Positions 23,471 to 33,339 of a DNA stretch of 64,000 bases are shown here, piece after piece. The DNA is taken from positions 55,165,612 through 55,229,611 of the forward strand of contig NC_037091.1 in NCBI RefSeq assembly GCF_002994745.2. The letters are read 5' to 3'. This DNA comes from Rosa chinensis (taxonomy: Eukaryota; Streptophyta; Magnoliopsida; Rosales; Rosaceae). Position 1 is the first letter of the stretch. Every line of letters begins with the position of its first letter. Below the pieces are notes generated by a model that saw only the letters and a program-made list of their open reading frames with translations, was not told the DNA's origin and ran no database searches. Made by a program: the position numbers and the translations under genes.

Positions 23471-23643
23471 AGTAGAAAATAAGAATTCAATGGGTTTTGA
23501 ATGCTTCGATATTATTCATCTCCAAAATAGGAGGTATATAGAGAGATACAAGAGTAGTCCTAATAGGAAAACATCTCTTACAATTATACAGAAAACGTAA
23601 TCTACATCTACAAGGAAAGAAAATATTTACAGAATATTCTACA
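23471..23643 (-). repeat. 5' LTR of the Copia element in the third CYP76
   Basis: 173-bp partner of 19078-19250, bordered on the right by the second TGTTT copy at 23644-23648. Confidence 0.92.
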
Positions 23644-24774
23644 TGTTTCTTTATGGATCTAGCTGAAACTGGCTCGGGCAGTAGTGATACGGCTAGAGAG
23701 TTCAAGGAGATTGTTTGGGGTATAATGGAAGAGGCTGGAAAGCCGAATTTAGGGGACTACTTTCCTGTGCTTAGGAAGCTTGACCCCCAAGGCATAAGGC
23801 GACGCTTCGCCAATTACTTCATGAGGATGTTAGGCTTCATTGGATCTGTTGTCAATGAAAGGTTGGAATCCAGAAAAGCGCATGATTATGTCACAAGTAA
23901 TGATATGCTGGATACCCTTATAAACATCAGTCAAGAGAAAACTGAGGAGGATATGAACAACTCCCAAGTTGTTGACCATTTGTTTCTGGTTAGTTTCTAC
24001 TTTGTTCTCTGTTGTTCTTGATTACTTAACAATACTATGCATGCTTACTAAATTTTTTGTTCAGTACATGATGATTTTTACAATTACGTTAGACAGAAAG
24101 TGCTCTAGAAAATATTATTATGTATAGGTCTAAATAATTAGTGAACTATTGTGTGTATATAGGTTCTATTTGCTGCGGGCATAGATACAACTTCAGCCAC
24201 ATTGGAATGGGCAATGGCTGAGCTACTACACAACCCAAATAGCCTTTCTAAAGCTCAAGAAGAGCTGGATCAAATGATTGGAAAAGGAAAACCAATAGAG
24301 GAATCCGACATTGCTAGACTCCCTTACTTACAAGCAATAATCAAGGAAACCTTCTGGTTGCACCCAGCGGTTCCATTGCTACTGCCACGGAAAGCTGAAA
24401 TAGATGTAGAAATTGGGGGTTATATTGTCCCTAAAGGTGCGCAAGTTCTTGTCAATGTTTGGGCCATAGGAAGAGACCCGGGCATTTGGGACAATCCAGA
24501 TTCTTTTATACCGGAGAGGTTCTTAGACAACCAAATTGATGTTATGGCAAAAACCTTTGAGCTTATTCCGTTTGGTGGTGGGAGGAGAATCTGTCCAGGT
24601 TTGCCATTGGCAATGAGAATGTTGCACTTGATGTTGCGTTCACTCATCAACTGCTTTGATTGGAAGCTGGAAGATGGAGTTGTACCTGAGACCATGAACA
24701 TGGAAGACAAGTTTGGCCTCACTTTACAAATGGCTCAGCCTCTCATAGCTCAGCCTCTCCTGCGGGAACTTTGA

Positions 24775-25126
24775 TGCATGTTAAGGGCAGGAACTGCTGA
24801 TTCCATTGGAGGAGAATACCTCCATCCAAATGAAAAAGGAGATAGATATATTAGCTAATCTGTTTTGGGCTGCAGCTATTCGTCAATCTTTATTCACTTT
24901 GGGCACCTATATAAACTATATTTATTATTGGTTGCTGATGCTTAGAGGTTGTTGTAATTGTTTCAGCTGCTTATATCTACACTATTTCCAGTGGGCCAAA
25001 AATGATAACTCCGTAATAATTGCATTAAAACTCTACAGGAAATGCTTAATTTATTATTTATTTATTTCATTTGAACGATCTTAAACTAGTCCGTAAGGGA
25101 GAAAGGGAAGTACCTATAAAGGCTAT
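24775..25126. other. 3' flank of the third CYP76 copy
   Basis: No gene. A 92-aa frame at 24806-25084 has no recognisable similarity and is probably fortuitous. AT-rich sequence runs up to the T-run that begins the next repeat. Confidence 0.5.
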
Positions 25127-25945
25127 GTTTTTTTTTTGAAGCGCTCGCTCGCTCGCTCGAAAATATATTCATAAGCTAGAATAGGCTATTACATACCATT
25201 CCACTGCTATCAGACAGACAAGAAGATAGTGGTAGTACCCACATTGGTACATAGAAATAGACCTATTCGTTGTACAATTAAATACGTAGAACATAATGGG
25301 AGCCCCCCTTTGGTACTACACCGGAGGCGCTAGAAGGATCCGGCCCTCCCAACCTAACTATTACCCAGTAATCTAGTCGCCTAGATACTATTGTATCTAG
25401 ACTGAGAATTAAGTCGACAAGACCAAAACCAATAACTAAAGCTAGATGCACACAAGTGCCTAGACGTACAGTCCCTGAAAATAGGGAATTATTGAAACAA
25501 AACTGACTTAAACAAAATAAATAAGGTCTAGGTCAAATAACCCAGCCCAAAATCACAGCCTAACAGCCCAAGAAGGAAACTCCAGCTCAGGCTCAACAAT
25601 GAAAACTTGACCTAAGCCCATCGTCCATCTGCAGCCTCCAATGGTCGACCGTTGCCACCCGATACCTGATCTCGCTGCAGCAATCGGCACCAGCCCTCGC
25701 CACTGCCACTGACTCCAGCCTTGCCGCCGAACCGCAAGACCCGACCTCGATGCCTCAACCCACGTCGAAGCTCGACCGAACCACGTCGAAACCAATTGAA
25801 AGCAGCCCGATTTAGCATGTCGCCGCCACCGTTCAACTCCTCCACCACGCTGCCGGTCATGGAGATCCAAGAGGTGCCTCAGCGACACTCGATCCGCATT
25901 GCATTGCTGATCGCCTAGGATTACTTTTGTGATGCCCATGACCAT
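25127..25945 (-). mobile_element. Probable 3' fragment of a LINE-type element
   Basis: A T-run at 25129-25137 would be the poly-A tail of a minus-strand retroposon. It is followed by a short CGCT microsatellite (25141-25159) and about 400 bp of stop-rich 3'-UTR-like sequence. The minus frame 25945-25553 is rich in Trp, Arg and Gly and ends VEPELEFPSWAVRL, similar in style to the variable region of plant L1 ORF1 proteins. I found no clear target duplication and no reverse-transcriptase motif, so the class is tentative. Confidence 0.4.
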
Positions 25946-26340
25946 TTATTAAGTGAGATAAGTCTTTCTCTATTAGTAAGTGGAGAGTTTTGAATTCAAC
26001 TCAAGAAGTCGACTTCTTGTGTAACTTAAAAACACAAAAGTAAAAATGCTATTCTTATATATATACAATACAATATCATTAGAATCAATGGATGCGAGCT
26101 TTCGCAATACTTTCTCCAAGTCATCAGCGGAATAAATGGTTGGCACAAGAATTGAAATATCTGCGATATTTTTGATATATCCCCTGATGTATCTCTTTTT
26201 GAAGGGACCGACATATTATAGGGCGAAAATATCTTATCTTCCACCGTTTCTGCAAAATTTCTCCGTTATCGTTAAATATTTCTGATATATTAGATATTTG
26301 AGATATATCCCCGATAAAATGAAGATATCAGTAAAATATG
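25946..26340. repeat. AT-rich stretch with GATAT/ATATCCCC short repeats
   Basis: Between about 26155 and 26340 the sequence repeatedly uses GATATTT and GATATATCCCC. The same vocabulary recurs at 32975-33080. No open frame resembles a gene. Confidence 0.4.
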
Positions 26341-26559
26341 ATGAAAAAACAAAAAATAGAAAGAAAAAAAACAAAAAAACTCAGTTATTCACAGAGAACA
26401 AACATTATAGAATATGGAGGTTATATGACTTATATCAGGGTGTAAAATTTTAACAACGATTTCTAGTTAGGATATAGCCTAATAAAGAGGCAAATTAACC
26501 TGTTTGGGAAAAATACCTCGAAGTGAAACCTTTGAAGGCAAATTTGGGTAAAGTGAAAT

Positions 26560-26880
26560 TCCCTTAAGGCGAATCTAGGTGAGGAGAAATCCTCTCAAGG
26601 CGATTCTGGGTGAGAAGTAATTCTCTAAATACAAATCTGTGTGAGGAGAGATCTCCTCAAGACGAATCTGGGTGAGGAGAAATACCCCCAAGGTGATTCT
26701 GGGTGAGAAGTAATTCTTTAAATGCAAATTTGTGTGAGGAGAGATCTCCTCAAGGCGAATATGGGTGAGGAAAAATCTGAATCTAGGTGAAGAGTATTCC
26801 CTTCGAGGGAAATCTGAGTGAGGAGTAGAGTCCAAGTGAGAAGAAATTCTCTAAAGATGAATTTGGGCGAGGAGAATTCA
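26560..26880. repeat. Degenerate minisatellite, about 30-bp unit
   Basis: Roughly ten diverged copies of a unit like CAAGGCGAATCTGGGTGAGG follow one another. A higher-order repeat of about 125 bp is visible (compare 26575-26700 with 26700-26780). Minus-strand frames of 76-86 aa in this region are by-products of the repeat. Confidence 0.7.
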
Positions 26881-27338
26881 TGATGAAACAATTTCAGCAA
26901 AAGAAAACAAACTTGATGGATACATGTTTCAAAAAATAACTCATTCACTTTATCTTTCTCAATTATATGATATTTGCCACAACTATATTAAAGTTTTAGA
27001 CAAGCAGAACAAACTATTGGGTTATAATCTGCACAAGAGTGTAAAAATTCGATAGCTGTAAAGAGACCTATAACTACCATGTTTATTACTAGAGTTAATT
27101 TTATTAAAGTTTAAAATTTAGACCCTATATTGATTGTAGTCCGGATGAATTTTTTTGTTAATCGCGGTCCTATGACTCAGCTGCCATATTGAATTTATTT
27201 CTTTTTCTATCTTGCTGACTCAACACCTAAATTTTTCAATTTATTTCCTTTTCTATCTTGCTGACTTAACTGTAATCCTAAATTATTGCAATTTATTTTA
27301 ATGAAATATCAGAAAATTTAATATGTTGACATTAATTT
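26881..27338. other. Intergenic, no gene seen
   Basis: AT-rich DNA. Two diverged copies of TTTCTTTTTCTATCTTGCTGA occur at about 27196 and 27246. No coding frame. Confidence 0.5.
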
Positions 27339-27354
27339 ATATTCTTAGTTTCTT

Positions 27355-29109
27355 TTTTGGATCGAATGACGTCAGTCAAATTTATAATTCAGCAAGCAGT
27401 ACCAGAAACGACACACCCCTGAGGGGCCGACAGAAAGAGCCGTCCTGTAGGACATACAAAGGACCTATTCTAAGAAAAACAGAACCTCGCACTCCCGGGT
27501 ACACCCACCTTTTGAGGACAATTAAACACCTTTATTCTAACAAAACCTAGATACTCAGAAGCAGAGAGAATAAAAGTACCAACCGAGCATCTAGATCTTG
27601 CGACCCAAACTAAAGTTTAAACATTACTAGTTAAGGATGTAACACCTACATCCCCTACAGCTCCACCAATGTTCTGCAGCTCTTCCATTTGATCGGTCTC
27701 AGTAGTCTCCTTCTCCACAGAAGTTGGAACTTCACGATCACTATCCCGAAGTCTCCACTTTTTAGTTTTTCTTCCTTGAAGATCTTTCTCAAGGACCTTA
27801 GCACACTTAGGCCTATTCTTACTTCCCTTAGGCCTTCCCAATTTCTTCTTTCGTGGTGAAACAATCAGTCGTCCATTCTTGTGCTGCAAGACAAGCTGCA
27901 TACCATCATCAACTTGAAGCACCGGATCCGATTTAGACACATACCTCTTACCTATGCGTCCCAAAACATCCACAGCCTTTCGCTTAGCTCCCAATCCCGA
28001 ATTTGGACCAAGAGATGAATCCATGACCATTGTCTCATCACAACCTACCAATCTCGAAGGTTGAACAACAGCTAGAGGGAGTCCACTTCCCATAGTCACC
28101 GAGCCAATAGGTTTAGTATTCGGGGATGTCCAAGTCTCTAAGACCGCAGACAGATTGAACCCTGCAAACAAAGTCGCAGGCTGCATGGATTCTCCCATTC
28201 TCGAGGTTTGGATAAGTGGAATATCCATCTTCGCCGACGCTGGCCCTTCAACAATACCTGTCAGAGCTGAACCTACCACCTTCACCTGGGTAGTTTGCTA
28301 TTCTCTTCCATCAGTACTAGGACTATGCTGCTTTGATGGACGTCCCGCCATCGCTTCAGCTTGCAATTGTGCAAGTATCTCCTCTTTTTCCTTCGTCAGC
28401 AGAGCATCACACCCTTCTTCACCATGCTCAAAAAGTCCACAGCCGCGACAGAACCCTCTGATCTTCCTATAGATAAAAGACAGCTCCGGAGTCACAATTG
28501 GGGAAAACTCAAAAAGCTTCCATACCCTGACTCGCCGTCGGACATCAAAGACCACCCTAATCCTCTGATCTTCTTCCTTCCGATGCAAGGCCGTTTGATC
28601 AAACCGGATTACTCTCCCCAGAGTCGAACCCACAAGATTCAAAGCCGCTTTATTTCGAAGTCACACCGGAAGTCCCTTGACATCGATCCAAGTTTCCACA
28701 AGATTCAATGGAACATCAGCCACCGAACCAATTCCATCATAGCTGCCAAGCACCAACATGGTGTTTTTGTAGAACCAAGGTTCGCCATGCAGGATCTTAT
28801 TACGTTCAGCCTCCCTATCAAATTGAAAGACATATCGATCTCCCATGTCTTGAACTGTCAGTCCAGATTTGATACGCCAAACCGTGGAGATGGTACCCTT
28901 AAAACATGGAAATTTGTTCTTGGGACCAAGAAGTCGGCCCACTAGATACCACCGGTCTGCCTGCAGTGCTGCCAATCCCGCCGATCCCAAAGAAACTCGT
29001 GTGGAATCCGCCAGAGGAAGGCTAGCCGAGATGTGCACTTCCCTGTGAGCCATAGCGCTGGGAAAAGTGATTAAATTTTGCTCGAAGAAAACGACAAGGA
29101 AACCCTAGC
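27355..29109 (-). mobile_element. ORF1-only LINE (L1-type) copy with 16-bp target duplication
   Basis: Perfect 16-bp direct repeats (ATATTCTTAGTTTCTT) flank the copy at 27339-27354 and 29110-29125. The minus-strand copy ends in a short A-run against the left repeat. It begins with a leader (GCTAGGGTTTCC) and an ORF1 start about 56 nt further on, so the 5' end looks complete. ORF1 is present, but the much longer ORF2 (endonuclease and reverse transcriptase) is absent, leaving only about 260 bp of 3' sequence. It is therefore an internally deleted or non-autonomous LINE. Confidence 0.78.
27617..29053 (-). pseudogene. LINE ORF1 protein (DUF4283 plus zinc knuckle), two in-frame stops
   Basis: One frame runs through the whole 479-codon region. 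The first part is a DUF4283 RNA-binding-type domain (ADRWYLVGRLLGPKNKFPCF, DRYVFQFDREAERNKIL). A zf-CCHC_4 knuckle follows (RKIRGFCRGCGLFEHGEEGC), then a low-complexity tail with an AT-hook-like GRPKGSKNRPK. The frame is cut by TGA at 28661-28663 and TAG at 28298-28300 with no frameshift. Such proteins coat LINE RNA; this one cannot be made full length. Confidence 0.82.
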
Positions 29110-29860
29110 ATATTCTTAGTTTCTTGATTGAATTCAAAAGAAAAATATATATATAATAAGACACTATTCTTCCTTGATCTTGTCTAATACATATTGTCTC
29201 ATTCTCTTTCTCATTCTCCTCATTCTTCTTCTTCTTTCTCTCATCTCCTATCAATATTGTCTCGTCTTTCTTATCACCTAGGCCTCATCATATGGCCCTT
29301 GGGCCCTAAGCCCGGCCAGCTCGGCCCTTTCATTAGGGCGGGCCGGCCCGACCCTTTTTTATTTAGGGTAGGGTATGAGTCACACAAATAAAGCCCGGCC
29401 CTACCCTACGGCCTGGCCCGATTGAGCCTGTAAGGGCTAGACCCTGCCCGACCCTTAAAGCCCGGCCCTAAAATTTATATTTTATTTTTGTTATTTTCTA
29501 TTACATGTGTTATATGTATAAAACTATGGAAGTGTAGAAAATTATTTCAATCTGCCATATTAGGAAATGATTCTTTTAAATTGAGCCATATTTTGAGAAG
29601 AAAAAAATAATTTTTTTTAAAGAATTAACCGTTAATTCGGCAAAAACGCCGCCGTTTTAATATAATCTTATGGGTATTTTAATATTTACCAATAATTACT
29701 GTTAACTAATTAACTGTAATAATTACAAAGCTATTATTTCAAATTGGACAATATATTCATGTAATACCAATTTTGAAATAAATCAAGTAATCAACATAAC
29801 TAAAAATAATCAATTGGTCGAGTTGAAACCTTTTTACCAATGTAATGTTAACTTCTTAAT

Positions 29861-31780
29861 GAGCAAAATGGGGGACGAAATGGAATTTTTTAAAATGAAC
29901 CGCTGGATGTTATTTGCATATGAATATATGTTAATGGTAGAAATTTCAACAATTTCCGCATTCGCTTGGACCTTGATCTACCCGGTCAACTCAATACCCT
30001 AAATAGAAAATAAAACAAATATGCTCTTAACCGGTCCTTGGCAATTCACTTTTTTCGATCTTTCAGCTCCCAAACTCTCATGGGTAGGGGGTCTACTTAT
30101 GGATGTCAAAATTCCGCAACGTTTGTCCGCGCATGGTGCCGCTCCCCTTAGGGAAGTTTGCTTGTGCAAAGCGTTGACCGCTCCGTTAGGTGCCTTATTC
30201 ACTGCGGATCGGCCTAATTTCTTTACACAATACCTATCACTATTGTATAAACATATAAGAATTTTCCGATTGATCGATTTTCATTTCAAAATTTTTGGAT
30301 CGCACATAATCCTTATATGTCTTGTAATGTAGTATAACTAGTTTATTAGGCTTGTTACCCTCCATGAGCAAAATGGGGGACGAAATGGATTTTTTTTAAA
30401 TGAACTGCTGGATGTTGTTTGCATATGAATATATGTTAGTGGTAGAAATTTCAACAATTTCCGCATTCGGTTGGACCTTGATCTACCCGGTCAACTCAAT
30501 ACCCTAAATAGAACATAAAACAAATATGCTCTTAACCGGTCCTTGGCAATTCACTTTTTTTGATCTTTCAGCTCACACACTCTCATGGGTAAGGGGTCTA
30601 CTTATGGATGTCAAAATTTCACAACGTTTGTCCGCACATGGTGCCGCTCCCCTTAGGGAAGTTTGCTTGTGCAAAGCGTTGACCGCTCCGTTAGGTGCCT
30701 TATTCACGGCGGATCGGCCTAATTTCTTTACACAATACCTATCACTATTGTATAAACATATAAGAATTTTCCGATTGATCGATTTTCATTTCAAAATTTT
30801 TGGATCGCACATAATCCTTATATGTCTTGTAATGTAGTACGACTAGTTTATTAGGCTTGTTACCCTCCATAAGCAAAATGGGGGACGAAATGGAATTTTT
30901 TTAAATGAACCGCTGGATGTTGTTTGCATATGAATATATGTTAGTGGTAGAAATTTCAACAATTTCCGCATTCGGTTGGACCTCGATCTACCCGGTCAAC
31001 TCAATACCCTAAATAGAACATAAAACAAATATGCTCTTAACCGGTCCTTGGCAATTCACTTTTTTCGATCTTTCAGCTCCCACACTCTCATGGGTAGGGG
31101 GTCTACTTACGGATGTCAAAATTCCGCAACGTTTGTCCGCGCATGGTGCCTCTCCCCTTAGGGAAGTTTGCTTGTGCAAAGCGTTGACCGCTACGTTGGG
31201 CGCCTTATTCATGGCAGATCGGCCTAATTTTTTTACACAATACCTAATTACTTGTCAATGTTGTATAAACATATGAGAATTTCAGATTGGTCGATTTCCA
31301 TTTCAGAATTTTTGGATCACATATAATCCTTATATGACTTAATGTAGTATAACTCGTTTATTAGGCTTGTTATCCTCCATGAGCAAAATAGGGGATGAAA
31401 TGGAATTTTTTAAAATGCACCGTTGGATGTCTTCCGTATATGAATATATGGTAGTGGTAAAAATTTCAGTGACTTCCACTTTCGGTTGGGTCTCTATCGA
31501 CCCGGTCAACTCCATACCCTAAATAAAACCTAACACAAATATGCTCATAACCGAGAATTTGCAATTTTTTTTTTTTTGATCTATCAGCTCCCACACTCTC
31601 ATGGGGAGGGGGTCTATCACCTGCTGTCAAAATACGGGGATGTTTGTCCGCAAAAGGTGCCGCTCCCCTTACGGAAGTTTGCTTATACAAAGTGTTGACC
31701 GCTCCGTTTGGTGCCTTATTTAATGCAGATCGGCATAATTTTTTTACACAATACTTACTACTGTTGTATATGCATATGAG
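29861..31780 (+). repeat. Tandem array of about 505-bp units (3.8 copies) inside the hAT-like element
   Basis: Units begin GAGCAAAATG (AAGCAAAATG in the third) at 29861, 30366, 30871 and 31381, a spacing of 505, 505 and 510 bp. The first three are nearly identical; the fourth is clearly diverged and stops near 31780. Repeated frames such as the 103-aa one at 30021 and 30526 (81 aa in unit three) come from this similarity and are lost in unit four. I do not recognise the unit as any gene. Confidence 0.88.
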
Positions 31781-31802
31781 CATTGTCATGTTATAAGTTA
31801 CA

Positions 31803-31826
31803 AGTGTGTGTGTGTGTGTGTGTGTA
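31803..31826. repeat. (GT)n microsatellite
   Basis: About eleven to twelve uninterrupted GT dinucleotides next to the last unit of the tandem array. Confidence 0.85.
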
Positions 31827-32077
31827 TTAAATATGTTCAATAAAAAACAATGAGTCTTATTACCAATATATAACATTAAGCCATATTTTGAGAAGAAAAA
31901 AATAATGTTTTTTTTTTTGTTAAACAAAATAAGGCCCTTTTTTGGCCCATTTCGGCCCTATTTGAGGGCCGGCCCGACCCGGCCCTAAATTTTGTTGACT
32001 TTGACTAGGCCCGGCCCGGCCCGACCCTAAGCCCTAAAATTTAGGGTAGGGCCGGGCCGATGACCCCTATTATCACC

Positions 32078-33209
32078 ATTACTTTTCTTATCACCACCAT
32101 TGAGGTCAATATTATTATTTTATGTGTCTGTGTGTATACTGAAATTGTTGACCTCATCACTCTCTTACATGAACCATTTCTCTCTTATCAGTGGATTGAT
32201 GATTTGTTATCGTGTAAATATAATTTTTGTTTATGTACCTACATATGAGGTATATATAGTGTGTGGTTAAACTTTTACCTTTATTTTAGACATATATGGT
32301 GAAAAACTTACCTCTTTATGAGGTCAAAATAATTATATCTCTATATGAGGTTAAATATTCTAATTTGCATATCATTTTTTATGTTGATTTCGTTTTCTAT
32401 AATTATCTGTACCTTGTAGTTAGGTTGATTTAATGTTCATCACTTTCTACCTTTTGGTTAGGTTTAAACTAGAATACCTTTTTTTCTCTTTGCGAGGTGA
32501 AAATATATGCCTCTGCATGAGGTAAAACACTCATGCTTGCATACTTTTTGGTTAAATTGATTTCAAATTCTTTAATTATACCTCGCAGTTAGGTTGACTT
32601 GATGTTTTAAGTTTTATATTGTTTAGTTATGTCCATTTTATATTTATTCATAATCTTTGGAATGATTATGTATAATTAATAATTTAAATTTTAATATTTG
32701 AAAAATTAAAAATAATAATAATGAAAATTTTGCAAAATCAGGTAATTTAAATTTGTTTCCTTTCTTGACCTGAAGGGGCAAATTGGACAGAACAAATAGT
32801 TAGTGGACTGCAATTAACAAAGAAAAAGTGATCGGACTGCATCTACTATTGAACTACGAAATTGGACCTTGACCGGACTTTTCAACCACCTAGAGTCTCT
32901 TTTTGGATGTAAATGAAGTTGACATTCATATGTATTTATATGTAATTTCAATAAATTGACTCTTCCACAAAAGATATATTTTTCCTAATATCCCCCATAT
33001 ATCCCCATTATTTTCGATATCTTCCTTTTTCAAAGTTCCGATAAATATGTAGATACAGATATTTTAGTCCTTGGGTTGGCAATTCATGCCTCCCTTCAGC
33101 ACACCAATATATTGTAACCTAATCACTAAAATTTGGTAACAGATAACCTTTGTCAGAAATCAGAATTAGCAACGTACTCAATCCTAAAATATACAATTTA
33201 ATATATATT
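32078..33209. other. AT-rich intergenic DNA with short dispersed TGAGGT motifs
   Basis: No gene. ATGAGGT/GCGAGGT followed by AAAATA recurs at about 32251, 32325, 32346, 32494 and 32518. The phrase GTAGTTAGGTTGA/GCAGTTAGGTTGA recurs at 32415 and 32585, which suggests an old tandem duplication of about 170 bp. Confidence 0.45.
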
Positions 33210-33339
33210 GGGGTGAAATTGACACTTTTCTCCTTACAAACCACATTATGCTCTATGCACATGTCTATTAACTATGTAAAATCACTTATAGAATGGAAAT
33301 GAGGTGTGGTTTGTAAAAAAGGGGATGCCAATTTCAATC
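33210..33339. mobile_element. Small MITE-like element
   Basis: About 130 bp with terminal inverted repeats of roughly 35 bp: the left end holds TGAAATTGACA...TTACAAACCACA (33213-33245) and the right end holds its complement (TGTGGTTTGTAA...TTTCAATC, 33304-33338) with a few mismatches. The target duplication is unclear. No coding capacity. Confidence 0.65.

Larger units (their letters stand above)
19078..23643 (-). mobile_element. Copia LTR retrotransposon, internally deleted, TSD TGTTT
   Basis: The two 173-bp LTRs (19078-19250 and 23471-23643) differ at about 4 positions by my count (2.3 percent), so insertion was fairly recent. The 5-bp duplication TGTTT flanks it at 19073-19077 and 23644-23648. 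On the coding (minus) strand the LTR runs TGTAGAATATTC...TTTTCTACT, a non-canonical CT terminus instead of CA. The primer-binding site is TAGTATCAGAGC (23459-23470), one base off the initiator-tRNA match, and the polypurine tract TTGAGGGGAAG adjoins the 3' LTR at 19251. Gag, gag-pre-integrase, integrase C-terminus, RT and RNase H remnants follow in the usual Copia order. Protease and most of the integrase core are missing, so it could not move by itself. Confidence 0.92.
18522..24774 (+). pseudogene. CYP76: CYP76 pseudogene split by a Copia retrotransposon
   Basis: Exon 1 starts at 18522 and is readable to 19077. It is interrupted by the Copia element at 19078-23643, continues at 23649-23988, and joins exon 2 at 24163-24774 across a normal GT-AG intron. 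Closing the insertion and removing one TGTTT copy gives an in-phase exon around LLSRT/FFMDLAE, so the insertion is precise. Independent damage is present: a 1-base deletion near 18826 (in the NRTVPD codons) shifts the frame, and the K-helix ExxR motif reads ETFW because CGG became TGG at the conserved Arg. The heme loop (PFGGGRRICPG) and PERF are retained. The I-helix reads AAGIDTT. Loss of the ExxR arginine alone would be expected to abolish folding around heme. Confidence 0.92.
29279..32069. mobile_element. Non-autonomous hAT-like element, 8-bp TSD TTATCACC
   Basis: TTATCACC occurs directly outside both ends (29271-29278 and 32070-32077). The termini are imperfect inverted repeats starting TAGG--TCATC, and both subterminal regions (29285-29470 and 31930-32062) are crowded with GGCCCGGCCC/GGGCCGGGC motifs in both orientations, typical of hAT subterminal binding sites. 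No transposase frame exists inside. The 2.8-kb interior is mostly a tandem array (29861-about 31780) plus AT-rich filler, so the element must rely on a transposase made elsewhere. Confidence 0.82.

Noticed and set aside
25553..25945. 130-aa Trp/Arg/Gly-rich protein as a real gene
   Set aside because: It lies next to a retroposon-like T-run, lacks any conserved domain, and fits LINE variable-region sequence better than a host gene.
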